Positions 38,792 to 46,502 of a stretch of DNA of 64,000 bases are shown here, in pieces. Within the stretch, counting starts at the first letter, position 1. Every line of letters starts with the position of its first letter. The notes beneath the pieces were generated by a model. That model made no database searches, was not told the origin of the DNA, and worked only from the letters and a program-made list of their open reading frames with translations. The position numbers and the translations under genes are program-made. The DNA comes from Rhizobiales bacterium CCH3-A5 (GTDB lineage: Bacteria > Pseudomonadota > Alphaproteobacteria > Rhizobiales > Beijerinckiaceae): positions 32,815 to 96,814 of the forward strand of contig LSIB01000149.1 of the NCBI GenBank assembly GCA_001556025.1. Direction: 5' to 3'.

Positions 38792-40072
38792 TCACGCCCC
38801 GCCGCACTTGCCGGTCTTGACGTTGAAGTTGCCGCACTTCTTCTCGACCCAGTCGCCGATCAGGTCCTTGGAGCCTTCGAGCTCCTTCGACCAGGCGTCG
38901 CCCGCGACGAGGCCGGTCTTGGAGACCACGTCGAACTGGCCGTCGGCTTTGATCTCGCCGATCAGCACCGGCTTGGTGATGTGGTGGTTCGGGAGCATCT
39001 TAGAAATGCCGCCGGTCAGGTTCGGGGCCTCGATGCCCGGCAGTGCGTCGATGACTTTGTCGGGATCGAAGCTCTTGGCCTTCTCGACCGCCTTAACCCA
39101 CATGGCGAAGCCGATGACATGGGCCTCCATCGGGTCGTTGGTGACGGCCTTGGGGTTCTTCTTGAACGCCTGCCACTGCTTGATGAAGGCCTCGTTCTCG
39201 GGCGTCTTGACCGACTGGAAGTAGTTCCACGCGGCGAGATGGCCGACGAGAGGCTTGGTGTCGATGCCGGCGAGTTCTTCCTCACCGACCGAGAAGGCCA
39301 CGACCGGGATGTCGGTCGCCTTGACGCCCTGGTTGCCGAGCTCCTTGTAGAACGGCACGTTGGCGTCGCCGTTGATGGTGGAGACCACGGCGGTCTTCTT
39401 GCCGGCGGTGCCGAACTTCTTGATGTCGGAGACGATGGTCTGCCAGTCGGAGTGGCCGAACGGGGTGTAGTTGATCAGGATGTCTTCCTTGGCGACGCCC
39501 TTGGCGAGAAGATAGGCTTCGAGAATTTTGTTGGTGGTGCGCGGATAGACATAGTCGGTGCCGGCGAGCACCCAGCGCTGAACCTTCTCCTCCTTGGCGA
39601 GATAGTCGACGGCCGGGATCGCCTGCTGGTTCGGCGCGGCGCCGGTGTAGAACACGTTGCGCTCGCTCTCCTCGCCCTCGTACTGAACGGGGTAGAACAG
39701 GATCGAGTTCAGTTCCTTGAAGACCGGCAGGACGGACTTGCGCGACACGGAGGTCCAGCAGCCGAACACGGCCGAGACCTTCTCCTTGGTGATCAACTCG
39801 CGTGCCTTTTCGGCGAAGAGCGGCCAGTTCGAGGCCGGATCGACCACGACGGCCTCAAGCTTCTTGCCGAGCACGCCGCCCTTCTTGTTCTGCTCCTCGA
39901 TGAGCATGAGCATGACGTCCTTCAACGTCGTCTCGGAGATCGCCATCGTGCCCGAGAGCGAGTGCAGGATGCCGACCTTGATGGTCTCCTGCGCGGCGGC
40001 GGGCAGATAGCCGCCGATGAAAGTGGCGCCGGCGAGTGCGGCCCCCAGAATGACGCGACGTGTTGTGTTCAC
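38792..40072 (-). CDS. urtA: Urea ABC transporter substrate-binding protein UrtA
   Basis: The periplasmic urea-binding protein, 426 residues. The N terminus MNTTRRVILGAALAG...AAAQ is a signal peptide with twin arginines but no full Tat consensus. Mature-part motifs typical of UrtA are TIKVGILHSLSGTMAISE, ASNWPLFAEKARELI, VFGCWTSVSRKSVLPVFK and LFYPVQYEGEE, then GTDYVYPRTTNKI. Start is GTG with GGGGGA 8 bases upstream. It heads urtABCDE and lies about 70 bases below a sigma-54-type promoter, pointing to nitrogen control. No urease genes are in the window. Confidence 0.95.
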   Translation of the reverse strand: MNTTRRVILGAALAGATFIGGYLPAAAQETIKVGILHSLSGTMAISETTLKDVMLMLIEEQNKKGGVLGKKLEAVVVDPASNWPLFAEKARELITKEKVSAVFGCWTSVSRKSVLPVFKELNSILFYPVQYEGEESERNVFYTGAAPNQQAIPAVDYLAKEEKVQRWVLAGTDYVYPRTTNKILEAYLLAKGVAKEDILINYTPFGHSDWQTIVSDIKKFGTAGKKTAVVSTINGDANVPFYKELGNQGVKATDIPVVAFSVGEEELAGIDTKPLVGHLAAWNYFQSVKTPENEAFIKQWQAFKKNPKAVTNDPMEAHVIGFAMWVKAVEKAKSFDPDKVIDALPGIEAPNLTGGISKMLPNHHITKPVLIGEIKADGQFDVVSKTGLVAGDAWSKELEGSKDLIGDWVEKKCGNFNVKTGKCGGA

Positions 40073-40153
40073 GGATAAATCCCCCGAACGATCCCGTTTG
40101 GCCGGCCCCGATGCGGATGCCGACAGGCCTCCCTGGCCCTGATGATGGGGCTC

Positions 40154-40168
40154 GCAAGCGACGTGCCA
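40154..40168 (-). promoter_or_regulatory. Sigma-54 (RpoN) promoter of urtA
   Basis: On the minus strand the sequence reads TGGCAC-GTCGC-TTGC, an exact match to the TGGCAC-N5-TTGC core (-24/-12) with the required GG-to-GC spacing. Transcription would begin near 40142, giving a leader of about 70 bases before the urtA GTG. Confidence 0.75.
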
Positions 40169-40233
40169 ACGATGCCAGGCGCACGTTCAGGCTGCAAAAT
40201 ACCGGCGGAAACGCCGCTATACGGGGCATTTTC

Positions 40234-40258
40234 TGCGTCAGGACGGCGGGTTGACGCA
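40234..40258. promoter_or_regulatory. Dyad TGCGTCA-N11-TGACGCA upstream of the sigma-54 site
   Basis: Two perfect 7-bp arms (40234-40240, 40252-40258) are centred about 100 bp above the predicted urtA start of transcription, where enhancer-binding proteins usually sit. It does not match the classic NtrC site TGCAC-N7-GTGCA, so the protein is unknown. The rest of the 342-bp gap 40073-40414 holds no supported gene. Confidence 0.4.
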
Positions 40259-40414
40259 ATCTTTCCGCCTGTCGGCCTTCGCTGCCTGTTATTTGGGCGG
40301 CCTTTGTCCGCTGTTGGGCAAAAGGGGCGGAGACCGCCGAGCGGACGACAGCACGCGCCGTCGAAGCGACCCCGGAGCCCTTGACGGTTGGTGGGCGACG
40401 CACATCTTCGCGGC

Positions 40415-41224
40415 ATGACCCAGCTCGGCGGCCTCACCGAACCCCAGATGCGCCTGCTCGCCTTCGCGCTGATCTTCGGCGCCATGGCGCTGTGGGAGTT
40501 CCGCGAGCCCTGGCGCGCCTCGGTGCAGGGCCGCATCGTCCGCTGGCCCGGCAATCTCGGCATCTTCGCGATCGACATCGTCGTGGCGCGCCTTCTGTTT
40601 CCGGCGTCGGCGATCGGATTTGCGACTTATGCGCAGGCACAAGGCCTCGGCCTGTTCAATGTGCTTGGACTGCCGGTGTGGCTGGCCGGGATCGCCGGCT
40701 TCCTGCTGCTCGATCTCGCGATTTACGCCCAGCATGTCGTCTTCCACCATGTGCCCTGGCTCTGGCGTCTGCACCGAATGCATCATGCCGATACCGAACT
40801 CGACGTGACATCCGGTTTTCGCTTCCATCCTGTCGAGATCGTCCTGTCCGTGCTTATCAAGGGACTGGTCATCGTCGCGCTCGGCATACCGCCCGGCGCG
40901 GTCCTGGCTTTCGAAATCGTGCTGAACGGCTCCTCCCTGTTCAATCACGCGAATGTCAGGCTGCCTGCGCCGCTGGAGCGCGTGCTGCGCTGGCTGATCG
41001 TCACGCCGGGCATGCACCGGGTCCATCACTCCGTCGTGATCCGCGAGACAAATTCGAATTACGGCTTCAACCTGCCCTGGTGGGACCGGATCTTCGGCAC
41101 CTACCGGCCGGAAGCGGCTGTTGGCGAGGCGGCGATGACGATCGGGCTCGATGAATTCCGCGATCCTGCCGAGCAGCGGCTCGACCGCCTGCTGACGCAG
41201 CCGATCCGCGACGAGCGCGGCTGA
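40415..41224 (+). CDS. Sterol desaturase / fatty acid hydroxylase family membrane protein
   Basis: The 269-residue protein has about four to five hydrophobic segments and the histidine clusters of the di-iron membrane hydroxylase superfamily: HVVFHH (107-112), HRMHH (120-124), His138, NHAN (178) and HRVHHS (201-206). These would hold two irons on the cytoplasmic side for O2-dependent hydroxylation or desaturation of a lipid. The ATG at 40415 was chosen over a TTG at 40388. The substrate cannot be told from sequence. It is divergent from urtA and nothing links it functionally to urea uptake. Confidence 0.88.
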   Translation: MTQLGGLTEPQMRLLAFALIFGAMALWEFREPWRASVQGRIVRWPGNLGIFAIDIVVARLLFPASAIGFATYAQAQGLGLFNVLGLPVWLAGIAGFLLLDLAIYAQHVVFHHVPWLWRLHRMHHADTELDVTSGFRFHPVEIVLSVLIKGLVIVALGIPPGAVLAFEIVLNGSSLFNHANVRLPAPLERVLRWLIVTPGMHRVHHSVVIRETNSNYGFNLPWWDRIFGTYRPEAAVGEAAMTIGLDEFRDPAEQRLDRLLTQPIRDERG

Positions 41225-41416
41225 GCCGGCAAAGCGTGCCGCAGCGCCTGCCTTCTGCCGCGATGCTGTGCAAAACGAATGCCTGAAAAGCAGGCAGGCC
41301 GGTCCGGGCGCCGCGATTCAGCGGCCCTGCGGCGCTTTTCGCGAGAAGGCGCAGCGCGTTTTTTGACGTTTACGCAGTCGGGAGAATCGCGCAGCCTGTC
41401 CCTGTCGGTAACAACT

Positions 41417-41433
41417 GAAAGGAGGTGATCCAG
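41417..41433 (+). promoter_or_regulatory. Extended Shine-Dalgarno sequence, 17 bases complementary to the 16S rRNA 3' end
   Basis: GAAAGGAGGTGATCCAG is the exact reverse complement of the canonical 16S rRNA 3' end (CTGGATCACCTCCTTTC). Its final G is the first base of a GTG start. GGAGG is placed 7 bases before that GTG, ideal spacing. Every other ribosome binding site in the window is far weaker. Confidence 0.8.
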
Positions 41434-41510
41434 TGTCTCATTGTCATCAACCGCTGGAGCAAAGCGGGCGGACCTGGACTCATTCCCAGTGGGGGTCTTG
41501 TTCCGCGTGA
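41433..41510 (+). CDS. Small ORF, 25-residue Cys/His/Trp-containing peptide
   Basis: GTG at 41433 opens a 25-codon frame ending at TGA (41508-41510). The product contains two Cys, three His and two Trp (it begins MSHCHQPLEQ and ends HSQWGSCSA), unusual for chance sequence. The exceptional ribosome binding site is placed exactly for this start. A candidate promoter is TTGACG at 41363-41368 with a weak -10 near 41386. A GC hairpin with some T follows at 41559-41590, so it may be its own transcript ahead of rnr. I do not recognise the family. It could be a translated leader peptide, a dual-function small RNA or a metal-binding micropeptide. Confidence 0.5.
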   Translation: MSHCHQPLEQSGRTWTHSQWGSCSA

Positions 41511-41558
41511 GTTTTCGCGCCTTTGGGTCCGGTTCTCCGGGCCGCGGTTCGACAATGG

Positions 41559-41590
41559 AAGGGCTGCTCGCAAGGGCGGCCCTTCTTTCG
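41559..41590 (+). terminator. Terminator-like hairpin after the small ORF
   Basis: Stem 41559-41567 with 41576-41584 (nine pairs, one G-U), eight-base loop, followed by CTTTCG. The T-run is weak, so it could be a partial terminator or attenuator before rnr. A second hairpin (about 41525-41542) lies just upstream. No other gene is supported in the 41225-41693 gap. Confidence 0.55.
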
Positions 41591-41693
41591 TTGCACATCC
41601 GCCCATCCGGCCCGGTTCTGGCGTTGCCCTCCAGCGCGTGGCAAACAGGCGGGGTGCCTGCACCGCCCTGCCCCCAACCGACGAGCCGATATC

Positions 41694-44045
41694 GTGCCCT
41701 CCTCCGCGCCTGAACCCAGCCGCGAGGCGATCGTCGATTTCATCACGTCCGAACGCTTAGCAGGCCGGGAGGTGGGCCGGCGCGAGATCGCGCGCGCCTT
41801 CGGGCTCGATGCCGGCGGCAAGATCTGGCTCAAGCGGCTCATGAAGGAGCTGCAGGAGGACGAGGCGAGCGAAGGACCGGACCCGGCCGCGAAGACCGGC
41901 CATCCGCGCGGCGCCCTGCCCCCGGTCGTTCTGTCCGAGATCAAGTCGAAGGATCGCGATGGCGACCTCGTCGCCGTTCCCTTGGAGTGGAACGAGGCCG
42001 ACCAGGGCGCAGCTCCGCGCATCCTGATCGAACGCCCGCGCGAATTCCGCGCCAAGCGCCATCAGGCCTCGACCGCGCCGGGCCTCGGCGACCATGTCCT
42101 GCTCAAGCTGACGCGGCTGAAGGGTATCGACGGCTTTTCCTATTCCGGCCGCGTGCTCAAGGTGATGGGCAAGGGCAAGGCGCAGGTGCTCGGCATTTTT
42201 CGCGCTTTGCCCGATGGTTCGGGCCGGTTGATCCCAATCGACAAGAAGGCGCAGGGGCGCGAGGCGCTCATCCCGCAGGGCCGCACTGCCGATGCGCAGG
42301 ATGGCGACCTCGTTTCGGTGTCCTTGCGCAACGAGACGCGCTTCGGCCCGCCTGAGGCGCATGTCCGCGAGCGGCTGGGGTCGATCAAGTCGGAGCGCGC
42401 CGTCAGCCTGATCGCGATCCATGCCCACGGCATTCCCAACGAATTCAAGCCTGCGACGATCGCGGAGGCCGAGGCCGTCCGTCCCGCCGGCATGGCCGGG
42501 CGCGAAGACTGGCGCGCGCTGCCGCTGATCACGATCGACCCGGCCGACGCCAAAGACCATGACGACGCGGTTCACGCCGCGCCCGATGACGATCCGGACA
42601 ATCCCGGTGGCCATGTCGTGACCGTCGCCATCGCCGATGTCGCGGCCTATGTCCGGCCGGGCTCGGCGCTCGACCGCGAGGCGCTGGAGCGCGGCAACTC
42701 GGTCTATTTCCCCGACCGCGTCGTGCCGATGCTGCCGGAGCGCATCTCGAACGATCTCTGCTCGCTGCGCGGCGGGGAGGACCGGCCGGCGCTTGCCGTC
42801 AGGCTGGTGCTCAAGGCCGACGGCTCGAAGAAGAGCCACTCCTTCCACCGCATCCTGATGCGCTCGGCCGCCAAGCTCTCCTACCAGCAGGCTCAGGCCG
42901 CCATCGACGGCAAGCCCGACGAGACCACGGGTCCTATCCGCGATGCGATCCTGATGCCGCTCTGGGCCGCCTATGGCGTCGCCTCGCGGGCGCGGGACGC
43001 GCGCCAGCCGCTCGATCTCGACCTGCCCGAGCGCAAGCTGATCCTCAAACCCGACGGCGCGGTCGATCGCGTCGTGGTGCCCGAACGGCTTGCGGCGCAT
43101 AAATTGATCGAGGAGTTCATGATCCTCGCCAATGTCGCCGCCGCCGAGACGCTGGAGAAGGCAGGCAGCCTGCTGATCTATCGCTGCCATGACGAGCCCT
43201 CGCTGGAAAAAATGCGGGCGCTCGGCGAGGTGCTGGCCTCGATCGGGATCAAACTGCCCAAGGACGGCGTGCTCAGGCCGGTGCTGTTCAACCGCATCCT
43301 GGCGATGATCAAGGGCTCGGAGAACGAGCTTTTCCTCAACGAGGTCGTGCTGCGGACGCAGGCGCAGGCCGAGTATGTCGCGGAGAACTACGGGCATTTC
43401 GGCCTGAACCTGCGCCGCTACGCCCATTTCACCTCGCCGATCCGGCGCTATGCCGACCTGATCGTGCACCGCGCCCTGATCGCGGGCTTGCGCTTGGGCG
43501 AGGATGGGCTGCCGAAGAGCACGACGCTCGCCGAACTGCGCGAGGTCTCGACCCGCATCTCGGCGGCCGAACGGCGCGCCATGGCGGCCGAGCGCGAGAC
43601 CACCGATCGGCTGATCGCGCATTTCCTCGCCGACCAGATCGGCTCGTCCTTCGACGGGCGGATCGGTGGGGTCAACCGCGCCGGCCTCTTTATCAAGCTC
43701 GACGGCACGGGCGCGGACGGCTTCGTGCCGGCCTCGACGCTGGGGGCGGACTACTACCGCTACGACGAGGCCGGTCACGCGCTGGTGGGCGAGCGCAGCG
43801 GCGAGAGCTTCCGGCTCGGCGACCGCGTGCATGTCAGGCTGGTCGAGGCCGCGCCCGTTGCGGGCGCGCTGCGTTTCGAGTTGCTCTCGGAAGGCCGGCA
43901 TGTGACACCGGGCCGCTCTGGAACGCGGGCGGCGCGGCCACCACTTCCGGGGCGCGGGCGAGCGAAGTCGTCCGCCTTCAAGCCGGGTTCGTCGAAACCC
44001 GGCAAACAGAAGTCCGGCAAGGCCAAGCCGGGGAAGAGGCGCTGA
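41694..44045 (+). CDS. rnr: Ribonuclease R
   Basis: RNase R is a processive 3'-5' exoribonuclease able to digest structured RNA. From the GTG at 41694 the protein has 783 residues: N-terminal winged-helix region (REAIVDFITSERLAGREVGRREI), cold-shock domains, the RNB catalytic domain with ITIDPADAKDHDDAVH (metal-binding aspartates), an S1 domain near 660-735 and a Lys/Pro/Gly-rich basic tail (from about 745). The in-frame start at 41523 lies inside the small-ORF terminator and was rejected. Its stop shares a base with the DUF983 start. Confidence 0.94.
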   Translation: MPSSAPEPSREAIVDFITSERLAGREVGRREIARAFGLDAGGKIWLKRLMKELQEDEASEGPDPAAKTGHPRGALPPVVLSEIKSKDRDGDLVAVPLEWNEADQGAAPRILIERPREFRAKRHQASTAPGLGDHVLLKLTRLKGIDGFSYSGRVLKVMGKGKAQVLGIFRALPDGSGRLIPIDKKAQGREALIPQGRTADAQDGDLVSVSLRNETRFGPPEAHVRERLGSIKSERAVSLIAIHAHGIPNEFKPATIAEAEAVRPAGMAGREDWRALPLITIDPADAKDHDDAVHAAPDDDPDNPGGHVVTVAIADVAAYVRPGSALDREALERGNSVYFPDRVVPMLPERISNDLCSLRGGEDRPALAVRLVLKADGSKKSHSFHRILMRSAAKLSYQQAQAAIDGKPDETTGPIRDAILMPLWAAYGVASRARDARQPLDLDLPERKLILKPDGAVDRVVVPERLAAHKLIEEFMILANVAAAETLEKAGSLLIYRCHDEPSLEKMRALGEVLASIGIKLPKDGVLRPVLFNRILAMIKGSENELFLNEVVLRTQAQAEYVAENYGHFGLNLRRYAHFTSPIRRYADLIVHRALIAGLRLGEDGLPKSTTLAELREVSTRISAAERRAMAAERETTDRLIAHFLADQIGSSFDGRIGGVNRAGLFIKLDGTGADGFVPASTLGADYYRYDEAGHALVGERSGESFRLGDRVHVRLVEAAPVAGALRFELLSEGRHVTPGRSGTRAARPPLPGRGRAKSSAFKPGSSKPGKQKSGKAKPGKRR

Positions 44046-44500
44046 TGTCGGTGCAGGTTCACACATCCATGGGGCGGCCAGCGGAGCGCGACTGGCGACT
44101 GGCGATCGGCCGCGGGCTGATCGGCAAATGCCCGCATTGCGGCGAGGGCAAGCTGTTTCGCGCCTTCCTCAAGCCCGTCGACGCCTGCGAGGCCTGCGGG
44201 GAGCCGATGCATCACCAGCGCGCCGACGACCTGCCGCCCTATGTCGTCATCACAATCGTCGGTCATATCGTCGTAGGCGGCCTGCTGATGGCGGAAAAAT
44301 ACGCCGCCTGGCCGATGTGGCTGCATATGACGGTCTGGCCGGCGCTGACGATCCTGCTGGCCATCCCGATGATGCAGCCGGTCAAGGGCGGCGTGGTCGG
44401 CCTGCAATGGGCGCTGCGCATGCACGGCTTCGGCGGCGAGCCGCCCCGGCCCGAGCGCCAGCCCGGTCCTGCCAAAACATTGCCGGCGCCCCACCCGTGA
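44045..44500 (+). CDS. DUF983 zinc-ribbon membrane protein
   Basis: The 151-residue protein has a zinc-ribbon-like pair CPHCGEGKLF (about 29-38) and CEACGEPM (about 48-55). Two transmembrane helices follow (YVVITIVGHIVVGGLLM and WPALTILLAIPMM), and the tail is Pro-rich. This is the DUF983 architecture; no function is established. The ATG overlaps the rnr stop by one base, and its stop overlaps the NUDIX GTG. The rnr-DUF983-NUDIX-rpmG order recurs in Hyphomicrobiales, suggesting a link to RNA or ribosome metabolism, by inference only. Confidence 0.88.
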   Translation: MSVQVHTSMGRPAERDWRLAIGRGLIGKCPHCGEGKLFRAFLKPVDACEACGEPMHHQRADDLPPYVVITIVGHIVVGGLLMAEKYAAWPMWLHMTVWPALTILLAIPMMQPVKGGVVGLQWALRMHGFGGEPPRPERQPGPAKTLPAPHP

Positions 44501-45231
44501 GCGACCACGCCGTCACGCTGACGAAGGCCGAGCGCGCTCGCACAGCCACCAATCTGCGCCCGCGCGACGCCGCGACCATGCTGATCATCGACCGCACGGA
44601 GAAGAAGCCGCGCGTCCTGATGGGCAAGCGCCATGCGAGCCACAAATTCATGCCCGGCAAGTTCGTCTTTCCAGGCGGCCGGGTCGACCCCGGCGACAGG
44701 CGCATGGCGGCCACGGGCGCGCTCGGCCAGATTTGCGAGGACCGGCTCGCCGCGCGCGTCGTGCGCCCGAGTTCGGGCAAGGCCCGTGCGCTGGCGCTGG
44801 CCGCGATCCGTGAGACCTTCGAGGAGACAGGGCTTTTGTTCGGCACGCGCGAGTTTGGCACGCCCGACAGGCCGCCCTCCGGCACATGGGCGGAATTCGC
44901 CGCCCATGGTGTCTATCCGGACCTCTCCGCCGTCACCTATGTCGCCCGCGCGATCACGCCGCCGCGCCGGCCAAAGCGCTTCGATACCCGCTTCTTTGCG
45001 GTCGACTTTAACGGCGTCGCGGCCAAGGTCGAGGACGTCGTGGGTCCCGACACCGAGCTGGTCGAACTGGTCTGGGTCGATTTCGACGAGGCGAAGGAAC
45101 TGGACCTGCCGACCATCACCAAGGTGATCATCCAGGAGGTCGAGTCCCGCCTCTCAAGGGGCTTCGGCCCGCATCTGCCGGTGCCATTCTACTGGGAGAA
45201 GAACGGCATCTTCGTGCGCGAGGAACTGTAG
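44497..45231 (+). CDS. NUDIX hydrolase
   Basis: The 244-residue protein hydrolyses a nucleoside diphosphate linked to another moiety. The Nudix box is split: FPGGRVDPGD at about 58-67 and RETFEETGLLF at 105-115, with roughly 20 more residues between the Gly and REXXEE parts than the canonical 23-residue box. Such insertions occur in NUDT7/NUDT19-like CoA-diphosphatase relatives. Start is a GTG overlapping the DUF983 stop (GTGA). Substrate unknown. Confidence 0.88.
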   Translation: MSDHAVTLTKAERARTATNLRPRDAATMLIIDRTEKKPRVLMGKRHASHKFMPGKFVFPGGRVDPGDRRMAATGALGQICEDRLAARVVRPSSGKARALALAAIRETFEETGLLFGTREFGTPDRPPSGTWAEFAAHGVYPDLSAVTYVARAITPPRRPKRFDTRFFAVDFNGVAAKVEDVVGPDTELVELVWVDFDEAKELDLPTITKVIIQEVESRLSRGFGPHLPVPFYWEKNGIFVREEL

Positions 45232-45404
45232 CGCGGACACCGGGGCGACAGCCCGCCTCCCGCGCCGGCGCGACAGGTCGCGGCGGCATTCTTTCTTGAC
45301 TTCGCCACCGGGTTGCGGCATCCCCGGCGCACAGTTTGCCGGGGCCTTGCCCGGCCATTTCTTTTTTCGGGCCTCGAGCGGCCCACAAGCCCGGGGATAT
45401 CGCC

Positions 45405-45572
45405 ATGGCCAAGGCCGTGACCATAAAGATCAAGCTGCTCTCGACCGCCGACACCGGCTTCTTCTATGTCACCAAGAAGAACTCGCGCACGATGACCGAG
45501 AAGATGTCGAAGAAGAAGTATGACCCGGTCGCGCGCAAGCACGTCGAGTTCAAGGAAACCAAGATCAAGTGA
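45405..45572 (+). CDS. rpmG: 50S ribosomal protein L33
   Basis: The 55-residue protein [20 protein letters not shown]...ETKIK is L33 of the cysteine-free type. The [22 protein letters not shown]-terminal part is diagnostic. The upstream gap (45232-45404) contains TTGACT at 45296-45301 that could be a -35 element, without a clear -10. An intrinsic terminator follows at 45626-45650. Confidence 0.97.
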   Translation: MAKAVTIKIKLLSTADTGFFYVTKKNSRTMTEKMSKKKYDPVARKHVEFKETKIK

Positions 45573-45625
45573 TCCTGGCTGCCCGTGTTTCGGCACGCTT
45601 CCGGCACGACACGACCTTTCGAAAG

Positions 45626-45650
45626 ACCGCCCGGCTTCCGGGCGGTTTTT
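45626..45650 (+). terminator. Intrinsic terminator after rpmG
   Basis: ACCGCCCGG (45626-45634) pairs perfectly with CCGGGCGGT (45638-45646), followed by TTTT. It lies 53 bp after the rpmG stop and faces the end of the convergent secreted-protein gene. Confidence 0.9.
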
Positions 45651-45681
45651 CGTTCAGGCCCGCGCGTCCTGGTCTCGCCTG

Positions 45682-46008
45682 CTATGAGCCGGGTTTCGGC
45701 ACGAATAGGCAGAACGGCTTCTCGGTCGGCGCGATCACGGCGCCGCTGAGCATGCCGGCCCTGCGGCAGACGTGGAAGCGGCCGTCCTTCGAGACGCGGG
45801 TGGCGCCTTCGGGCACGAACGTTCCGTCATGGGTCATGTACCCGCCGGGCACGATCCGAGGATCGGGCTCCTTGGCGTCGCGGTCGAGGCCCATGGGCCA
45901 GCAATCGCGGTCGCTGCAGCAGTCGTAAGGGTACCAGCTGTGCGCATGAACAAGCCCTCCGCCCCACGGTAATGCCGTGAGACAGAGCGCCAATGCGAAT
46001 TTACGCAT
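45682..46008 (-). CDS. Small secreted cysteine-containing protein
   Basis: The 108-residue protein starts with a signal peptide (about 1-21, KFALALCLTALPWGGGLVHA) and is probably periplasmic. The mature part has SWYPYDCCSDRDCWPM near its start and FHVCRRAG and KPFCLF near the end, giving five cysteines that could form disulfides. GGAG 6 bases before the ATG at 46008 supports this start over a codon four earlier. I know of similar short HSWYP/CC exported proteins in Rhizobiales but no function. Confidence 0.75.
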   Translation of the reverse strand: MRKFALALCLTALPWGGGLVHAHSWYPYDCCSDRDCWPMGLDRDAKEPDPRIVPGGYMTHDGTFVPEGATRVSKDGRFHVCRRAGMLSGAVIAPTEKPFCLFVPKPGS

Positions 46009-46092
46009 GGGTCGCTCCATTGATTGAGGATGTCAGGCCAGTCTCTTCGCGCTCTGATGAGAGCTTCGAATCGTCATCAAACTATCATGCGG

Positions 46093-46114
46093 ATGGTTAA
46101 CGGGGATTAACCAT
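46093..46114. promoter_or_regulatory. Palindrome of two CtrA-type half sites (ATGGTTAA-N6-TTAACCAT)
   Basis: Perfect 8-bp arms. TTAACCAT resembles the half site of the cell-cycle regulator CtrA, although canonical sites are direct TTAA-N7-TTAA. It lies 85 bp upstream of the secreted-protein gene and near pleD/divK. The gap 46009-46301 otherwise shows nothing I can support. Confidence 0.35.
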
Positions 46115-46301
46115 GCTGCGCTGCAGCACAAGGTAGCCGGCAGAGTGGCGTCATTCTCTTCGTTTTTGGAAAGAATGTTGCATTTATACCACGATTTTGG
46201 GCCGCGCCGCTATCAGGATTGCCTTAAAGTAAGCCCATCGACGCAGGCGCGGCGGCAATGCCGGCGACAGGTGCCGCACTGCAGCGGCCGGGACGGATCA
46301 G

Positions 46302-46502
46302 TTGAGCATCGATCGCAAGGACGACCAACCTCCGCATGCGCCCCACGGGCCTGTGCGCAAAATGCTGCGGCTGATCGTGGAGAGCGACAGTTCGCGCTAT
46401 CTCGGCCACAGGGTCGTCGCCTCGTTGGCGCTGATTGGGCTGATCGCCCTGTTCGCGCTTGCGGGCTACGGGGTGCCGGCGCTGCTGGCGCACTACTTCT
46501 GA
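46302..46502 (+). CDS. Possible small single-pass membrane protein
   Basis: A 66-codon frame from TTG at 46302 (or 46 codons from ATG at 46362). It has a basic N-terminal part (VRKMLRLIVESDSSRYLGHR) and one hydrophobic helix (VVASLALIGLIALFALAGYG) near the C terminus. No convincing ribosome binding site is seen and the start is uncertain. Composition looks protein-like, but I do not recognise the family. The following gap (46503-46770) contains nothing I can support. Confidence 0.4.
   Translation: MSIDRKDDQPPHAPHGPVRKMLRLIVESDSSRYLGHRVVASLALIGLIALFALAGYGVPALLAHYF

Noticed and set aside
40142..40384. 80-codon plus-strand frame in the urtA upstream region
   Set aside because: It overlaps the sigma-54 site and dyad, has no ribosome binding site and reads as Arg/Pro/Ser-rich noise.
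41417..41433. Possible fragment of an antisense 16S rRNA gene
   Set aside because: The match to the 16S 3' end stops after 17 bases; the next bases do not resemble the rest of the 16S helix, and the position is perfect for a ribosome binding site.
41757..44066. 769-codon minus-strand frame opposite rnr
   Set aside because: rnr carries full RNB/S1 domain motifs; the antisense frame has none.
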